A DNA stretch of 64,000 nt from Bacillus sp. HSf4 (lineage in GTDB: Bacteria; Bacillota; Bacilli; Bacillales; Bacillaceae). Position numbers and translations under genes: made by a program. Below, piece by piece: positions 62,371 to 64,000 of this stretch. The notes beneath the pieces are model-generated. The model made no database searches. It saw only the letters and a program-made list of their open reading frames with translations, and was not told the origin of the DNA. The stretch covers positions 742,001-806,000 of the forward strand of contig NZ_CP120679.1 in the NCBI RefSeq assembly GCF_029537375.1, read 5' to 3'. Within the stretch, counting starts at the first letter, position 1; each line of letters opens with the position of its first letter.

Positions 62371-62402
62371 TTTAGTTCCGTTGGAGAGAACCGCGGGGCA
62401 TT

Positions 62403-62942
62403 TCAATCATTCGGATTGATGACAGCGAGCATTTGATGATCTTCCCATTTGCCGTTGATCTTAACGTTTTTCCGAGCGATGCCTTCTTTATGAAAACCCG
62501 CTTTCTCCAGCACCCGAATGGATGCGAGATTATGAGGCATGACACCGGCTTCGATGCGGTGCAGCTTCAGTTCTTCAAAGGCGAATTCGACCATCAGCCT
62601 GCACGCTTCAGTTGTATAGCCTTTGCCATTATGTTTCTCATCTAAAAAATAGCCGATAAAAGCGCATTGCAGAGCGCCGCGCAGCACTTGAAAAAGATTG
62701 ATCGTCCCGATCAGCGCGTCACTTGCCTGATGAAAGATGCCGAAGTAATAGTCTTCATCTTTTTGCATGTTGTCATAGAAGGTTGTCAGCCTTTGTTTCT
62801 GTCCTTCAAATGTATAAAAATCATCGCTCCGCTCCATGGAAAACCTTTCGAAAAACGCGCGGTTGTCGATCTGCAATTTGAGGCATGCCTCAGCGTCGCG
62901 TACTGTCAGCGGCCTGACATAAACGTGTTCCCCTTTTTTCAT
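62403..62942 (-). CDS. GNAT acetyltransferase, RimJ/RimL type
   Basis: 179 residues; AAAAGGAGACG precedes the ATG. N-terminal 'VYVRPLTVRDAEACLKLQ' is the RimJ/RimL beginning; the acetyl-CoA loop reads 'DEKHNGKGYTTEACRLMV', and the C-terminus shows 'ASIRVLEKAGFHKEGIARKN', which closes the family fold. It resembles B. subtilis YjcK. It transfers acetyl from acetyl-CoA to an amine, perhaps a protein N-terminus. It is 16 bases downstream of the nucleoside hydrolase gene and likely co-transcribed with it. Confidence 0.92.
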   Translation of the reverse strand: MKKGEHVYVRPLTVRDAEACLKLQIDNRAFFERFSMERSDDFYTFEGQKQRLTTFYDNMQKDEDYYFGIFHQASDALIGTINLFQVLRGALQCAFIGYFLDEKHNGKGYTTEACRLMVEFAFEELKLHRIEAGVMPHNLASIRVLEKAGFHKEGIARKNVKINGKWEDHQMLAVINPND

Positions 62943-62958
62943 CTGCTTCGTCTCCTTT

Positions 62959-63909
62959 TCAAGTTGGAATGCGGTCTGCTTTTTTCATCAACTCTTCAAA
63001 GTAAAGAAAAAATGCGTCCCTGTCGACTTGCTCGACGACTTCGACCCGTCTTCCGTCCGGGTGCTCTTCTGTTCTCCCTTGGCGCGGGCTTTCCGTGTGC
63101 ACAATCGCATGGGCGGTCCGCGAACGGGTGAAATCTTTGGCGCCGAGCGTGAGCGTTGTCAGCACATCCCAAAGGTAATAGGTGGAATTCGTCTCCGTAT
63201 GGACTAGTGGCGGGCACATCGCATAACACTGGCCGATAAAGTCGATCCCGACATGCTTCCTGAGGCTCGCCCAATGGGAGCGGATCTCATTTGTCAAAGG
63301 CACCTGGTTCGTGCTTTCAAGGGCAACCATTTCGATCTGAATGTCAGCTTGAAATACCGTCTTCACACTGTACGGGTCCCAAAACGCGTTCCATTCCGCC
63401 GTCCCGTCGTGCTCAGGCTCTTCCACATTCCCTTTCTCAAGGAAGGTGCCGCCCATCCAGACAAGCTTTGCAATCTGTTCGGCGATGGACGGGTCTTTTT
63501 CCAAGGCCCGGGCCAAATCTGTCAGCGGTCCTGTGAAAAGCAGTGTCACAGGCTCTTTACTGTTTTTGAGCTTCTCAAGCAAATGAAGATGGGCGGGAAG
63601 GTCGGATATCGGCGTTTTGGCAGGGCCATTTTCATTTAAAATCGGCAGAGCGTCGACATAAAAGGCATGCATGCGCCACTCCTTTGGAAACGGATGAACA
63701 CCTCTGGAGTCGGAAGCGGCCGTTTCGACCGGATAGGACCCGAAGCGGTCGATGATCTTCCGGCTTGCGCTTAGCGCGGGCTCCAGGTAGCAATCCGCGG
63801 GAATGACCGATGCGCCGACCAATTTGACATCCTCCATCTGCAAAAGCAGAAACAAGGAGACGAGATCATCCACGCCTCCGTCGTGATTAAAATAAACAAG
63901 TTTCTTCAC
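62959..63909 (-). CDS. Inosine-uridine-preferring nucleoside hydrolase
   Basis: 316 residues from the GTG at 63909, nine bases after AAAGGGG on the minus strand; ATGs at 63915 and 63918 lie too close to that site, and 63936 lies upstream of it. The calcium-binding N-terminal motif reads KKLVYFNHDGGVDD (the usual DTDPGxDD is changed to NHDGGVDD, as in a subfamily). 'FTGPLTDLARAL' and WMGGTF are family segments, and 'WNAFWDPYSVKTV' the conserved NxxxDP-like motif. It cleaves ribonucleosides to base and ribose; substrate unknown. Nucleobase release would fit salvage. Confidence 0.88.
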   Translation of the reverse strand: MKKLVYFNHDGGVDDLVSLFLLLQMEDVKLVGASVIPADCYLEPALSASRKIIDRFGSYPVETAASDSRGVHPFPKEWRMHAFYVDALPILNENGPAKTPISDLPAHLHLLEKLKNSKEPVTLLFTGPLTDLARALEKDPSIAEQIAKLVWMGGTFLEKGNVEEPEHDGTAEWNAFWDPYSVKTVFQADIQIEMVALESTNQVPLTNEIRSHWASLRKHVGIDFIGQCYAMCPPLVHTETNSTYYLWDVLTTLTLGAKDFTRSRTAHAIVHTESPRQGRTEEHPDGRRVEVVEQVDRDAFFLYFEELMKKADRIPT

Positions 63910-64000
63910 AAGCATCATCCCCTTTGCTGTCGTCATGTTTCCTATTCTACATCAATCCATCTCCTGGTTAGGAAAATTTATCTAAAGTTAAACAAAAAGC
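63910..64000 (-). promoter_or_regulatory. Upstream region of the nucleoside hydrolase gene
   Basis: A TAGAAT on the minus strand (63944-63949) is a possible -10; no clear -35. The region is cut by the window edge. Confidence 0.3.

Overview
The window comes from a Bacillus of the subtilis/licheniformis group. The gene order cotA - mneS(yeaB) - yeaC - yeaD - yebA - guaA - pbuG - yebC - yebE - yebG - purEKBCSQLFMNHD - yerA - yerB - yerC - pcrB - pcrA - ligA - camS - sapB - opuE - gatCAB - yerO - swrC is the B. subtilis order. The CotA protein reads, from memory, closer to B. licheniformis CotA than to B. subtilis CotA, but not identical to it. I infer a member of the licheniformis clade. No rRNA, tRNA, CRISPR array, transposase or integrase gene was seen.

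Layout. 1-4.2 kb: end of a beta-propeller gene, two small unknown genes next to the coat laccase locus, a type I signal peptidase, a yhfK-type epimerase and an AraC/GyrI regulator. 4.2-14.5 kb: cotA, a membrane acyltransferase, mneS, the yeaC-yeaD-yebA set (MoxR ATPase, DUF58, transglutaminase), and guaA behind a structured, terminator-bearing leader. 14.5-20.8 kb: an A+T-richer accessory block between guaA and pbuG. 21-37.8 kb: pbuG and the twelve-gene purine operon, each behind a PurBox pair and a guanine-type riboswitch. 37.8-40 kb: a TetR regulator divergent from a CYP109-type P450, and a small DUF2892 protein. 40-50.6 kb: yerA, yerB, yerC, pcrB, pcrA, ligA, camS, sapB. 50.6-55.8 kb: opuE and gatCAB. 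55.8-64 kb: secreted mannanase gmuG, bdhA, yerO and swrC (TetR repressor and RND pump), a GNAT acetyltransferase and a nucleoside hydrolase.

The most interesting part is the five-gene block at 14862-20745: two ATP-grasp ligases, a phosphoenolpyruvate mutase carrying the diagnostic EDK-x5-NS motif, a class I aminotransferase and an MFS exporter. No phosphonopyruvate decarboxylase is present. This suggests the path PEP -> phosphonopyruvate -> phosphonoalanine (by transamination) -> a small phosphonoalanine peptide (by the ATP-grasp ligases) -> export. The exporter gene carries a one-base insertion that breaks its frame near the end of the first membrane helix. A terminator-like hairpin sits in the leader of the cluster.

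Starts were chosen from ribosome binding sites and family lengths. Promoters and operators are pattern matches by eye, and homology statements come from recognising the proteins, not from a search.
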